Origin: Anisodus tanguticus
Taxonomy: Eukaryota; Streptophyta; Magnoliopsida; Solanales; Solanaceae
DNA length: 64,000 bases
NCBI GenBank assembly: GCA_034509755.1
Contig: CM067541.1
Span: forward strand, 12,760,001-12,824,000
Direction of reading: 5' to 3'
Shown: piece by piece, positions 20,834 to 32,379 of the stretch
Position numbering within the stretch: position 1 is the stretch's first letter
How the letters are laid out: each line of letters starts with the position of its first letter
The notes under the pieces: model-generated
The model's input: only the letters and a program-made list of their open reading frames with translations
Told to the model about the DNA's origin: nothing
Databases searched by the model: none
Program-made: the position numbers and the translations under genes

Positions 20834-22652
20834 CTAGCCAGCAGGCAGTGGGCCTGCTGGCCCAACATTGGAAAGTGGTGACGGGACTGGGCTGGAACCC
20901 CTCACTGGAACATTGGCGATAATGGGCTGGGAATCTGGCCTAATTCTCATCACTGGTCCAGTTTCGATACTGGTTACCGTGACTAGAAATGTGGGGCCAG
21001 CGGGCAGTGGGCCCACTGGTGAATTTAGGGTGCGAGACACGTCCAAAAAATGGTGAATAATATACGGAGATATATTATCATCCAAAAAATTATACGAACT
21101 AGGCACGGGACTATTTACCTTGGCAAACGGAAATTGGGATTCATCAAAGATTACATGGCGACTAATGATGATTTTATTAGATGATAAATCAAAACATTTG
21201 TAACAACGATGATTTGACGGATAACCCAAAAACACACAAGGGGTAGAATGGGCCTGAAGTTTGTTAATTGTGGTGGACGGAAAGAGTGGATAACACAAGA
21301 CCCAAAGTCCCTAAGATGTGAATACGAATGAGTCTTATTATATAAAATTTGAAGAGGGGACGAATATGTCAAACCTTTGGAAGGAAGGATGTTAAGAATA
21401 TATGTAGCCATTTGTAGAGCATGATGCCAAAAAAGAGGGGGTACAGAAGCATGAATCAATAAAGTTCGGATAATGTTATTAATGGTTCGAATTTTGCGTT
21501 CGACCTTTCCATTTTGTGAAGACGTGTGAGGACACGAAAAATGAAAATTGATCTCATTATTAGCACAAAATTCCCGAAATACCCCATTGTCATATTCTTT
21601 GTCATTATCACATTGAATATTTTTATGTCCTGTTCGAATTGAGTTCTAATGAATGCTCTAAATTTTAAGAAGATGGAAAAAACTCGAGATTTTTTCGCTA
21701 TCGGAAAAGTCCATAAAAACTTAGAATAATCATAAAAAAAAGAACATAATACCGATGACCCAAAGAACTAAGAACAAGAGACGTCCATAAATCACTATGA
21801 ATAATATCAAATGACATTAAAGTATGAGAATTAGAGTCTACAAATAACAACTTAATTATTTTTCCTAAAAAATAAGATTGACAATTCGGAGTACTACGCG
21901 CACCCTTACAAGAAATAAAATTATTTTTATCTAAGGAAGACAAAATAGACAATCCCGGATGACCTGGACGAGCATGCCACAAGGAAGGAGCCAGAGCTGC
22001 AAAAGTGGATGGCAATGCGTGACTCGAGAAACCGAAACTTGGTGTGATATGATAAAGATCACCCCTACTATCACACCTCATGAGAGGACTCCCCGTCTTG
22101 AAATCCTTCACAGAAAAACCAAATGGATCAAATTCTATGAAAACAAAATTATCAGTGGTGAATTTTCGGACATACACCAAATTTTTAATCAATTTTGGAG
22201 TGTGAAGGGTATTTTTCAAAATAAGGGGTGGATGGGGGGGGGGGGGGAGACAACGTTTTATGACCATAACCATGAATTGGAATTGAATTACCATTACAAA
22301 CAATTATACCACGATTGTTGCTCAAATTGGAATAAGACGAGAGAGTACATGAGTCGGACATCATGTGAGTAGTGGCGCCGGTGTCCATGTACCAATTTGG
22401 GTCCGAAGGATTTATTCCAAATGTGTGCATCGCGGCTTCAATGTCGGTAGGAGTGGGGCCCAGCTGTATGATGGGCCTGAGGGGGCTGGGGCCCAAGTAC
22501 ACCGAGTTGTTGTCCCCCCAGAACTGGGGCGAGAACCACTGGGCCAAACTGGATTGGGCCTGGAAAAATGCTTTTGGGAAGTCCAGTGGCCAGTCGTCAA
22601 AACTACTGGGCCGTAGGGATTGTTGGGCCATTGCCCACTGGCCCAGGCCCAC
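20834..22652 (-). pseudogene. copia-2 protease and integrase
   Basis: The minus strand shows MDTGATTHMMSDSCTLSSYS (near 22390), KDFKTGSPLMRCDSRGDLYH, WHARPGHPGLSILSSLDKNN, FDIIHSDLWTSLVLSSLGH, and further left the integrase C-terminal part with STPCVFLGYPSNHRCYKCFD. Several frameshifts and stops separate these. A run of about 12 G bases at 22232-22243 lies in the protease-integrase linker. The 21.47-23.65 kb part is mirrored by the inverted copy at 23.74-25.89 kb. Confidence 0.85.
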
Positions 22653-22669
22653 GGCCAGGGGGCCTAAGG

Positions 22670-23612
22670 CTAGGACCAGTTAGGTTGTGGCCCACTGCTG
22701 TTATTCTGAGACCCACCGCCATCGTGACCATCTCCGGAACTACCGCGTTTTCCCCCGCGATTTTTGGCATTATTTTTCCGACTATTTTTGCCGCCACCAT
22801 GAGTACGGATTTGGCCAGAATTATCAACACCACCCAGAGAATTTGTAGAGGATGTCATCATGACTACGGGACTAGCACCGGTAGCCACCTTTTTTGCCAA
22901 GTCGGCTTCTTCGAGGGTAAGTATAGAATGAGCTTGATAAAATTGCGGAAGAGGGTTGCTCTGACGAAGAAGTTTTCCAACACCACTATATGCCTCTGAA
23001 AGGCCTGCAACCATCTGAAGGACAAGACGGTCATTGGTAACTGGCGCACCAACGTTGCGGAGTTGGTTTGCCAACTCCTTCAACCTTTTGCAATATGCTG
23101 AAAAGTTAGGGAAATCTTCCATATTTACGTGAGAGAATTCATGCTCCAAGGTAACAACATGAGAATTTTGATTATCTTGGAATATATGACGTACTCTATT
23201 TCAAGTCGTCATCGCCGTAGCGTCTGGTTTGATAATCGTCTGCAGCAGGTCGACAGAAATAGTGGAATATATCCACTGAAGAACAATAGCATCAAGTATG
23301 GTCCATAACTTCGGATCATCCTCGGGTTTCGATATCCGTAGGTGCTGCGAGGATAATGTGATGAAGAACTTGATGCGAGCATGCATGAACTTTGAATAGT
23401 TTGGCCCACGTCGCATATTGGACGTTTTCTATTTCAAGAACAATAGGGATATGATTCTTGATATTCGAAACGGCAAGGGCAGGGTGAAACGCGTTCTTAG
23501 TCATAATAGCAACGCAAGACGTGATGAAGAAAAATTTTGGGAAGAGAAAAGTAATTTTTGGGCACGGAAACCGAGGAAGTGAGGTCGGATTTCGGGCAGT
23601 TTGGACAGACAT
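22670..23612 (-). pseudogene. copia-2 gag
   Basis: The gag reads AFHPALAVSNIKNHIPIVLE, YATWAKLFKVHA, HQVLHHII, and QLRNVGAPVTNDRLVLQMVA followed by GLSEAYSGVGKLLRQ. The likely natural start is the ATG at 23504 (MTKNAFHPALAV), because homology begins there. There is a frameshift at about 23200. Confidence 0.85.
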
Positions 23613-23650
23613 TTTGGAAGAAATTTGGGAGAAAATATTAACCTAGACTA

Positions 23651-23742
23651 TTGTAAGATACCGAAGGGCCCCTGGAAAACTGCGATAGCGGGTCGGATCC
23701 TCATAAGGTGAGTCGGCAGCGAAACACCCAACTTAGGTTTAT
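23651..23742 (-). repeat. Spacer holding a stray copia RT fragment
   Basis: Between the two inverted copia arms lie about 90 bp that match the reverse-transcriptase region of copia-2 at 19734-19808 (shared 'ctgcgatagcgggtcggatc' with one change, and 'cctcataagg'). It is in the same orientation as copia-2 and stands where the 5' LTR should be. Confidence 0.75.
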
Positions 23743-23862
23743 TTTATCTCCCAAATATTTCCATCCAAACAGCCCGGAATACGACCTCCCTTCCTCGGGT
23801 TCCGTGCCCGAAAATTATTTTTCTTCTCAAATTTCTTCTTCCAACTCCCTACATCACGTCTT

Positions 23863-24607
23863 GTGTTGCTATTTAAGAAGACGTTTCACCCCTCCCTTGT
23901 TGTTTCTAATATCAAGAATCACATTCCTATCGTTCTTGAGATAGAAAATGTCCATTATGCGACGTGGGCCGAATTGTTCAAAGTTCATGCACGCTCGCAT
24001 CAAGTTCTCCATCATATTATCCCCGCGGCTCCTACGGATATGGAGGTGCCCAAACCGAGGATGATCCTAAGTTATGGACGACACTTGATGCTACTGTTCT
24101 TCAGTAGATTTACTCCACTATTTCTACCGACCTCTTGCAGACGATTATTGAACCAGACGCCACTACGATGGCGGCTTGAATAGAGTACATGATATATTCC
24201 AAGATAATCAAAATTTTCGTGATGTTACCTTGGAGCAGGAGTTCTCCCACGTCAACATGGAAGATTTCCCCAAGGTTTCAGCATATTGCAAAAGGTTGAA
24301 AGAGTTGGCAGACCAACTCCGCAACGTTGGTGCGCCAGTCACCAACGACCATCTTGTCCTTCATATGGTTGCAGGCCTTTCAGAGGCATATAATGGTGTT
24401 GGCACGCTTCTTTGTCAAAGCAGCTCTCTTCCGCAATTTTATCAGGCTCGTTCTATGCTTACACTCAAAGAAGCCGGCTTGGCCAAAAAAGCGGCTACCG
24501 GTGCTAGTCTCGTAGTCATGATGACCGAGTCCAATTTTACTCCATTCGGTTTCAACAACTCGTGCCAAAACCGCAACAACGGTGGCGGCAAAAAGGGTCA
24601 GAATTGA
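23863..24607 (+). pseudogene. gag of the inverted copia copy
   Basis: The frame shows TFHPSLVVSNIKNHIPIVLE, YATWAELFKVHARSHQVLHH, then a frameshift near 24050-24180, and HVNMEDFPKVSAYCKRLKEL with QLRNVGAPVTNDHLVLHMVA. The residues match copia-2 gag closely. A stop before a possible knuckle truncates it at 24607. Confidence 0.85.
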
Positions 24608-24852
24608 AAAAAATGGAAAAAATCGCGGCGGCAACACAGGTGCCAACCGGAACAGTGGCAATGGTGCCCCTCGGGTCAGTCAGCATCAGCAGTTTTGGGC
24701 CCCGCAGTGGGCCCCTATGCAGTGGCAGTGGGCCAGCCATTTTGGGCCTAACAGTGGCGGGTTTCCAGCTTACTACCCGGGAAATTGGGGCCCAAATTTT
24801 CAACATCCCAGGCCCATTTTTCAGGGTCTAGTCTCGGGTTTCAGGCCATCTT

Positions 24853-25893
24853 ATGGGTCGGGGCAGCAGGCCAGCGTGCTTGGGCCTCGGCCCCCGTAGG
24901 CTCATCATGCCGGGCCCCACACCAACCGACATTGAAGCCACCATGCACACACTTGGATTAAATCCACAAGACCCGAAGTGGTATATGGACACCGGAGCCA
25001 CGACCCACATGACGTCCGACCAAGGTACTCTCTCGTCTTATTCTAATTTGAGTTGCCCTTGTGGCATAATTGTTGGTAATGGTAATTCAATTCAAATTCG
25101 TGGTTATGATCATAAAAAATTATCCCCCCCCATCCACCACTTATCTTGAAAAATACCCTTCATGCCCCTAAATTGATTAAAAATTTAGTGTTTGTCCGAA
25201 AATTCACCATTAATAATTCCGTGTTTATTGAATTTTATCAATTTGGGTTTTCTGTGAAGGATTTCAAGACGGGGAGTCATCTCATGAGGTGTGATAGTAG
25301 GGGATATCTTTATCCTATCACGCAAAGTTCCAGTTTCTCGAGTCACGTATTGCCATCAACTTTTGCAGCTCTGACTCCTTCCTTGTGGCATGCTCGTCTA
25401 GGTCATCCAGGGTCGTCTATTTTGTCTTCCTTAGATAAAAACAATTTTATTTCTTGTAAGGGTACACGTAGTACTCCGAATTGTCAATCTTGTTCTTTAG
25501 GAAAAATTGTTAAGTAGTCATTTGTAGACTCTAATTCTCATACTTTAATGCCATTTGATATTATTCATAGTGATCTATGGACGTCTCCTGTTCTTAGTTC
25601 TTTGGGTCATCGGTATTATGTTCTCTTTTTGGATGATTATTCTAATTTTTGTGGACTTTTCCAATAGCGAAAAAATCTCAAGTTTTTTCCATCTTCTTTA
25701 AATTTAGAGCATTCATTAGAACCAATTCGAACGAGAAATAAAAAATATCCAATGTGATAATGGCAAAGAATATGACAATGGGGTGTTTCGGGAATTTTGT
25801 GCAAATAATGGGATCAATTTTCTTTTTTCTTGCCCTCATACGTCTTCACAAAATGGAAAAGCCGAATGCAAAATTCGTACCATTAATAACATT
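24853..25893 (+). pseudogene. Protease and partial integrase of the inverted copia copy
   Basis: Motifs in order: WYMDTGATTHMTSDQGTLSS (about 24979), LHAPKLIKNLVFVRKFTI, KDFKTGSHLMRCDSRGYLY, LWHARLGHPGSSILSSLDKN, CQSCSLGKIVK then a stop at 25515, and a broken integrase core reaching QCDNGKEYDNG (about 25750). It is cut off at 25893. Confidence 0.85.
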
Positions 25894-26022
25894 GACAAAA
25901 TAATAATGACAAGAAATTTTCATTTAGAGGTAAATAAAATAATTTAAACACATAATACATTTTAAAAGTATACTACATGGTAGAAAATATGCAAGTAGTT
26001 ACATGTAATAATACAAGACTAA

Positions 26023-26639
26023 AGCTCCTGTTTGGCCATAAAATCTTGGCAGATTTTGAAAACTAAATCTTCAAATTCCAAAATCTGCTCCAAATCTGAT
26101 TTTGGCCCAAGATATAACTGTTGGCTTTTTAGAAAATTTTAAAACTTACTTTTGTATGTTATATACAAAACATTTATGACTCTTAACTAGTCCCTATTTT
26201 GCCCTTTTTTCTTGAATTAATGGATCTTTGTAAAGATTGTAATTTGATTGATTGTAGAAGCTAGTAATTGTGTTATTGACAGTTGTTATTAAAATATCAT
26301 GTTATGATTTTAAGATAATGTATTATCTAGTTCATTATTAGAAATTTAATTTTGTGCCAAACTTATATGTATATAGGATTATGAGTTGTGGTGATGATAA
26401 TGAACGTCATCAATAAAGGTTTTACATAATTTGAGATTAGCAAGTATGTTTGTTTGGTATGATTAATTATTCTTAATAATTTTTAGAACTTAGGTATATA
26501 AGTCATTCTTCATGTTTTTCATAAAATAAGTGAAATATGTTTTGAAAAACTATGATCAAACACAATTTTAAAATTTGAAAAAATTCATAAAATCAGATTT
26601 TTTAAATTTCTTTTTGGAATCTATGGCCAAACATTAGCT
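26023..26639. mobile_element. MITE with GTTTGGCCAT-type terminal repeats
   Basis: The left terminus 'agctcctgtttggccata' is the imperfect inverse of the right terminus 'tatggccaaacattagct'; the element is 617 bp, AT-rich and non-coding. The flanks read 'taa' and 'taa'-like, but no clear longer target duplication is seen. Family (hAT or Mutator derived) is not decided. Confidence 0.7.
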
Positions 26640-27094
26640 TACTAAGTAGTGATTATTTATATAGTAGGTGATAAGTAGGAAGATATCACTGTCATTAGAC
26701 TACAAAAATAATCAGCATTAGCAACAAAATTCGTTGCTAACTAGCATGTAGGTAAAAAGATTTTGATAATTTATCATTAAATAGGATTAGCAACGAGTGT
26801 TTACTGTTTAGCGATAGAAGTTATCCGTCGCTGATTCCTATTTCTTTTTTAGTAATATAAAAATGATAAAATGAAAACGTACCTTGACAATATTAACATT
26901 ATGAGAAAAACAGTCAATTAGTAGTAATTAGATTATGACTAGTACTGATGTAGGATAAAGTTCAAGATTTTTTTTCTTTTTCTACTTTAATATTCTTTTG
27001 GTCAAGGAGCAATTTAATTGCTACTAATAGTATATTTCCATCAAATATCTTATACTTTAAAGGTCGTAAATTATTATTTTTTACCCCCATTTTA
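26640..27094. other. AT-rich non-coding DNA
   Basis: No gene is seen. The stretch contains 'gcaacaaaattcgttgctaa' at about 26720, a short inverted sequence recurring in weaker form near 26785. Confidence 0.35.
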
Positions 27095-27205
27095 AAGGAT
27101 CTATAGTGTTTTCATACTTCCCCTCTACATCGTGACTCGAACTCTAGATCTACCGATCGTGGGTGAAGGTGTTTTACTAACTGAGCAATCTCACTTGTCT
27201 CAGAA
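27095..27205 (-). mobile_element. SINE-like tRNA-derived head
   Basis: On the minus strand 'tgctcagttagtaaaacacc' resembles an A box and, 33 bases on, 'agagttcgagtcacgatg' a B box of RNA polymerase III. They lie in the order and roughly the spacing of a tRNA-derived SINE. The 3' end is not delimited. Confidence 0.5.
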
Positions 27206-27551
27206 GTTTTTTATTGTACTTATAGTATGACACTTTTAATATATATATGATAGGAATCTTTTTTCCAACAAAAACAACTACTTTACGAACGTAACTTCCT
27301 TTTTTTCAAATCAAGATAATCTTTTAAGTAGAATTAACATTTACTAGCTGCTTTTTAGCCCTATCGTTGAAACTCCAGAACAATAATTATTTTTTGATTA
27401 CAGGAACTGAAATGTAGTTATTTGTGAAACTTTTCTATATAGTATATGTATAGTTTGATGAAAGTTGAATAGTCAAAATATTTACAAACAATAGTGGGAA
27501 AGATGTGTTCTTATGCAATATATAAATTAAAGTGTCCTTTTATTTTCGTGA

Positions 27552-27626
27552 AGTCATTGACATTGACATTAACATTAACATTAACATTAACATTAACATT
27601 AACATTAACATTGACATTGACATTGA
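27552..27626 (+). repeat. Hexanucleotide microsatellite (CATTAA/CATTGA)n
   Basis: About twelve units, CATTAA in the middle and CATTGA at both ends. The paralogous stretch at 28223 has two units, so the array expanded after the local duplication. Confidence 0.9.
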
Positions 27627-27940
27627 TGTATTATTTGAGGACTAGACCAAATTAACCATACAGGTTGGTTTGTGCTACTTTATGCACTACGTACAAAAAG
27701 CTTTTTTCAGATGTTATTATTGTATCGGTGGCTGGGGAAAGAGTTTTTCCGAATTTTGTCAGGAAACTACAATTAATATTTTAAGTATATATAATAAATG
27801 ATGAATTCTTTGGTGAAACTTCAGAACTATGGTTAATTTTTATCTGGAACGTAGTTATTTGTGAAACTTTTCTATACATCAAGTATAATTTGATGAAAGT
27901 TGAATAGTCAAAATAGTTATAACCACAATAACTATGTGAG

Positions 27941-28177
27941 AAAAATGTGTATTTTTTTTTTATATCCAACCTTGCTTACGCCAGACTGTTCCTAAAGATA
28001 GTAGTTCCGGTCCCTCAGCACTATTACCAGTAAATTGCGGGATGTGCCTAAATGATTAAGGTTTGAGAACTGAACAACTAATATCACCTACAAAATTTTA
28101 TCCAGAAGAAAGCAAATTGCTCCCACCAGGGTTCGAACTCTTTTTGTCCCTTCGAGGACATCCGATAAAAATGTGTA
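27941..28177 (-). mobile_element. SINE-like insertion with 11-bp target duplication
   Basis: The insert (27952-28166) is flanked by AAAAATGTGTA at 27941-27951 and 28167-28177. On the minus strand it begins near a B-box-like 'agttcgaaccctgg' (28128-28141) and ends in a poly-A tract (plus-strand T run 27952-27962). This fits a tRNA-derived SINE inserted by target-primed reverse transcription. The A box is unclear. Confidence 0.7.
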
Positions 28178-28400
28178 CTTATTCAATGTATGAAATAAAA
28201 GTGTCCATTTCTTTTGTGAAGTCATTGACATTGACTTTGATATATTAATTGAGGACTATGCAAAATTAACCATACATGTTAGGTTGTGCTACACTACGTA
28301 CAAAAAAACTTTTTTTTAAGAGGTTATTAAAGTACGAGCGGCCGAGCTAATGGGGAGAAAAGAGTTTATCCGGATCTTTTAATCAGAAAAATCACATTGT

Positions 28401-30097
28401 ATATATAAAGTCAATATTTTTAAGTATAGATAATACTCCATGCTGAAGTCCTTGGTGAAAGTCTTGTATGTGACACTATTATATATGTACGATTTATGAT
28501 TTATTTCGTATATAAATATCCGGCTCTAGGAAAAAAGTTAGTTAATTAAATAATTTACTATTTCTAATAATAAATAAAATTAGATATTCAATTTTGATAA
28601 AAAAAAAGGAACAAAAAAGATTTACGATCCAAATTTCTTTCCCTTTAATTAACTCCTTCATTTTCAAATTAATGACCACTTTTAAAAAACATTATATAGG
28701 ATGGACCTGAAAATACTTACTCCGCGACTTAATGTTAACACCAAACTAAACCATTAACTATAAGAGTCACAATTCACAAATTACATCGAATTTAGGTGTC
28801 GAATCAAATTCCTCTAAAATATGCTCTTGATTCCTCATAGGATTTAAACATTTTCATCGATCTTCTTGGATAAGACTTATCTAATATTATTAATTTCAGA
28901 GTTCACAAAAAAACTATTAAAATAAGATAAATAAATTTTAATAAGTTGATTAATGAGGGTTTGTTGATTCTTGATTTGCACGTTAAAGTCACGTTTTTTC
29001 TTGAGTTCTGATCAGTGACCCGTAGTAGAAGGATCTGAGAATCCTTCCAAATCCAATCCTAAATTTCCTTTATTAATCTTACTTAGAATTGTTTCTTAAT
29101 CAGATATAAATGTTTGACTTAAATCACCAATGGATATAGTGTGATGATTGAAATTTCTAAGCTCTAAATTAATGTCTTGAATTCGAGTACGGTAAATAAC
29201 AAATTTCTTGATAAGGAACGCTTTATAAATATAGTTTAATTAACATAAATCTGGATCTGTCGCGCTAGTGGATTTTGAGTGGCATAATTGAAAAATAAAA
29301 GATGCTATTTGACTAGACACCAATGGCGAAGCATACTAAAAGTTCGATGAAGATCTGTCAGAAATATGAGATTTTCGACGAAAAGTCTATTTGAAAATTT
29401 CAATTGACTTCTTCGTACAAAATTATACTTAAAAATATTTTCTTAAAAAAATATAAGAATTTTGAATTTTCTTATTATAAGTGAAGTATATGTTTAAATA
29501 CAAGTGTAATATTTGCGGAATCTTTTAACCTTTTTATGAAAATTCTTGATCTATATAGCTTTGTGTCGACTTCAAGAAAATAAAACAAAAAAGTAGGTCT
29601 ACATATCTGATTAATCAATAAATGACGTAGCTTTTTATTAAAGTGGTTACATCACGTGCACTCTAGTTGCCAAATTGACTAAAAACCATATGTATTTGTA
29701 CTGGAGTCTATTTTTTATTCTCCAATCATTTTTGTTACATAAGCTTTCGAAAGAAAAATAGAATATTCCAGCTAGATAGTTTGGTGGGGGTGGGGGTGGG
29801 TGGAGATAGGTGTGAGGAGTTGAGAGTGAGGAGTAGATAATCAACGTGCAAAGTTATTTTTAAATTTTTTTGAAATATATTTTGCTAGAAGAAATATTTT
29901 ATATAATATTTTAATTAATCAAAACATAAAACCACTCCTATTCAAAAAACAAATTCATATGATCGTGTTTGACTGAATTCTAATGAAACCATTGGACAAA
30001 ACACAAGTGATAAAGACTAATATGGTAGTAGTGGTCCCACTATTATTTGAAATATTGGTAAGAATTAGAACTCCATGTCTCACATAATGGCATCCCC
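28401..30097. other. AT-rich non-coding DNA
   Basis: No gene or complete element is recognised. A G-rich motif with runs of 5, 5, 3 and 2 G (about 29780-29802) stands out, and two T/A-rich MITE-like remnants may be present near 28640-28700. Confidence 0.4.
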
Positions 30098-31105
30098 TGT
30101 TGGAAATTTGCCTTTGGCGGGAGTTGCGACCGACCAACTTTAACGGCTTAAACACTAGTGTAACGTATGTTGGAGAATCCGGTTCTTCATACATGCATGA
30201 TCTACTAAGTACGTAGATAACCGTAGGGCCAAGAATCGTCAAATTTCATTGAGAAATGAAAAAGATATTGGTTCACGAAGTAAGGTGTTTGAAGCATGGA
30301 AAGTGTGGTATTGGGTTCAATTCTCCCTCATCGGTAGAGGACGAAAGAATTGTTGTGTATATAAGATTCGAAATTGGTTTGGGGTTTGGGACCCCAAGGG
30401 GTATCCCATGTGTTTAAAGGAGGGAGGACCTAGATGTGCTTCGGTTCGAGGAAAGACCACACGCGCGCCGCCGCCCGTCCCGTCCGGTTCGGGCTCTCGG
30501 GCTGTGGGTCTTCTGATATTATCTTTTTGGGCCAGAAAACTTTGTCAGAAGTACAGTTTGGACCAGAATTCTTTCAGATGTACAGTTTGGTCCCTGAAGT
30601 TTCAAGATGTACAGTTTGGTCCCTGAAGTTTCAAGATGTACAGTTTGGTCCCCGAAGTTTCTAGAACATCGAATTTCGACGGTCAAAAACGAAATGCCAA
30701 GCACTCAATTCGGCCATTTATTTTGGGTGAATTACTCCTCTATAATGGCCAAATCCGTTGGTCTTTCTCCCATTAATGTTGGTGGCTTTACTACCTCCAT
30801 AATGGCCATTATTTAATTTGTTATAGAGGGCGATAATCACCCCCTCCCTCACCTATTTAAACACCCCCTTACACCATTGTTGAGAGCTAACAAAAACGTT
30901 CATACAACACATATGCACGAAAATACAGAAGCTTTCTCAAGCAGAAAATTCTTCTTCCTACAACTTCCAAGCATCATTTCGTAACTCAATATTCTTCACG
31001 GTAGCTCTTGAGTTTCCTTTGCTCAAGTGTTCCATTGCTGTTTTATCTTGGGAGACAAATTGTCCAGGACGTATAAAGGATACATACGGGGCAATATTGT
31101 CTTAA
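30098..31105 (+). mobile_element. Truncated LTR (family of the 6.57-kb element)
   Basis: It starts TGTTGGAAATTTGCC, exactly like the U3 start of the 6.57-kb element's LTR, and runs colinear for 1008 bp. It contains the TATA-like 'cctatttaaacacc' and stops at 'caatattgtcttaa'. About 200 bp of the LTR's 3' end are missing, and array unit A begins after a few bases. No target duplication is seen. Confidence 0.85.
30541..30662 (+). repeat. 29-bp tandem repeat inside the LTR
   Basis: Units of 'gatgtacagtttggtccc' plus 'tgaagtttcaa' repeat about three times perfectly and further times imperfectly. The same array is present in both LTRs at 50 kb and 55 kb. Confidence 0.85.
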
Positions 31106-32167
31106 TCTGCTTTAGTGATATTATACTATTTTTGTAATCTGCTTTTGTTAAAAGAAAGAAGAAGCATGCCAGCTCAGACCTCCATCAATGGCGGTTAATG
31201 ATCGGAGAAGTAGATAAGAGAGAAGGGAAAGATAGTTATTTACAGAGAGAGAAAATTGAGAGATTTTGTGAGAAAATATATTTTTTCATAAATGAACTAA
31301 CTACAATAAGAATCTAAAATGTTACATTTATACTAGCTACACTAACTCATTCACACATGATTAATTTCTTCACTTAGAAACTCCCCCTCAAGTTGAGAAT
31401 AGGAAAATATGTTTCTCATTCCCAACTTGGAAACCAGATAAGCATGATGTTGATGCCCCAATGGAATTCCTAAAGAGAAACATAAGTCAGTTTTTCATAA
31501 TTATGCTCAAGTCATTAATCAAACAATTTTTGTTCATGGATCACATGCAGAGCACTTTGTCTTAGGGATCTGGATTATTAAGTCGTTGGTACGTCGACGT
31601 GTACCTTTTACTATACACTACATACTGTAGTGAATCCAGAATTTAGGGTCAATGTGTTCTGCTCTTTATCTGTAACTATCTACATGTGCATTCTATATAT
31701 GTGGTCAATTAGCATTGTCTAGATAGTAGTCTTCAATTAAAGATGTTGTTCAAAAAATAAAAATAAAAAAGAGTACTGATAAAATAGAACAAAATTTACG
31801 GAACTAAAAGTTGAAGTGTTTTCATATTAAGTCAAGTTTCTTGTTTTATCGTGCTATTGAAGTCTCATTTTAGTACTAATATTTTTCCAAGAGACAATCC
31901 GATCATTATTATCAAAACATCACCAATATTAACAGAGCAAAATAACATGTGAACTAATAAGAAAGATATTTATGAGAACGCTATGAAACACGTGAATTGA
32001 TCTATTCACCGACATTTAAGCAAGTTTGCTAAAGTAAAAAGTCTAGTTTTGTATGCATTTCAAGATTTGCTTCATAGAGTAATGAATTTCTTACTTCATA
32101 TCCCATGATGCTTCCTTATTTTCGTTTAATTTTTAGGTTCGGTTAATGGGAGGTGAAATAGGTATCA

Positions 32168-32300
32168 AACAACAACAACGACAACATACCAGTGTATTAC
32201 CACAAGTGGGGTCCGGGAGGGTGGCATGTACGTTGAACCTTACCCATAACTTTGTGGGGTAGAAAGGTTATTTTTGATAGACCCTCGGCTCAAAAGAAAC
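32168..32300 (-). mobile_element. TTG-tailed SINE/LINE tail (TS type), unit A
   Basis: The minus strand reads 'agccgagggtctatc', 'acctttctaccccacaaag', 'gggtaaggt', 'accccacttgtggtaataca', and ends in TTG repeats. This is the TS SINE/RTE tail of Solanaceae. Copies at equivalent places in B, C and D. Confidence 0.7.
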
Positions 32301-32379
32301 GTAATTGATGCAGGATTGTAAGGAAAATAAAACAACAAAATATAGGTGAAACATGTATCGTCAACAAGAAAGTTGGTGA

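Larger units (their letters stand above)
18830..23661 (-). mobile_element. Ty1/copia retrotransposon (copia-2), 5' LTR missing
   Basis: It belongs to the same family as copia-1, in the same orientation. The 3' LTR is 18830-19081 (TGAAAGAAATAAT ... TTTAACA, 252 bp), preceded on the minus strand by a GCGGGGGTG purine tract. All copia domains are present but broken. At the 5' end a PBS-like GGTATCTTACAAT (near 23661) is still recognisable, but no LTR follows. Instead comes a piece of reverse-transcriptase sequence and then an inverted second copy. No target duplication can be defined. Confidence 0.9.
23737..25893 (+). mobile_element. Inverted partial copia copy (copia-2 inverse)
   Basis: The 5' part of the same copia family on the plus strand: leader, gag, protease, GAG-pre-integrase and the beginning of integrase. 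It ends at 25893 within the HTSSQNGKAE...IRTINNI motif, matching copia-2 position of about 21472. It has no LTR. Together with 21.47-23.65 kb it forms an inverted repeat with arms of about 2.15 kb. Confidence 0.9.
27360..28400. repeat. Local duplication, about 400-bp unit
   Basis: 27360-27770 and 27800-28400 share 'gtagttatttgtgaaacttt', 'tgatgaaagttgaatagtca', 'gaagtcattgacattgac' and 'aaattaaccatac'. The second copy is lengthened by a 215-bp SINE-like insertion (27952-28166). The first has an expanded hexanucleotide repeat where the second has only two units. Confidence 0.75.

Noticed and set aside
27552..27626. Regular repeats considered as a CRISPR-like array
   Set aside because: It is a simple hexanucleotide microsatellite without spacers, in a plant genome.
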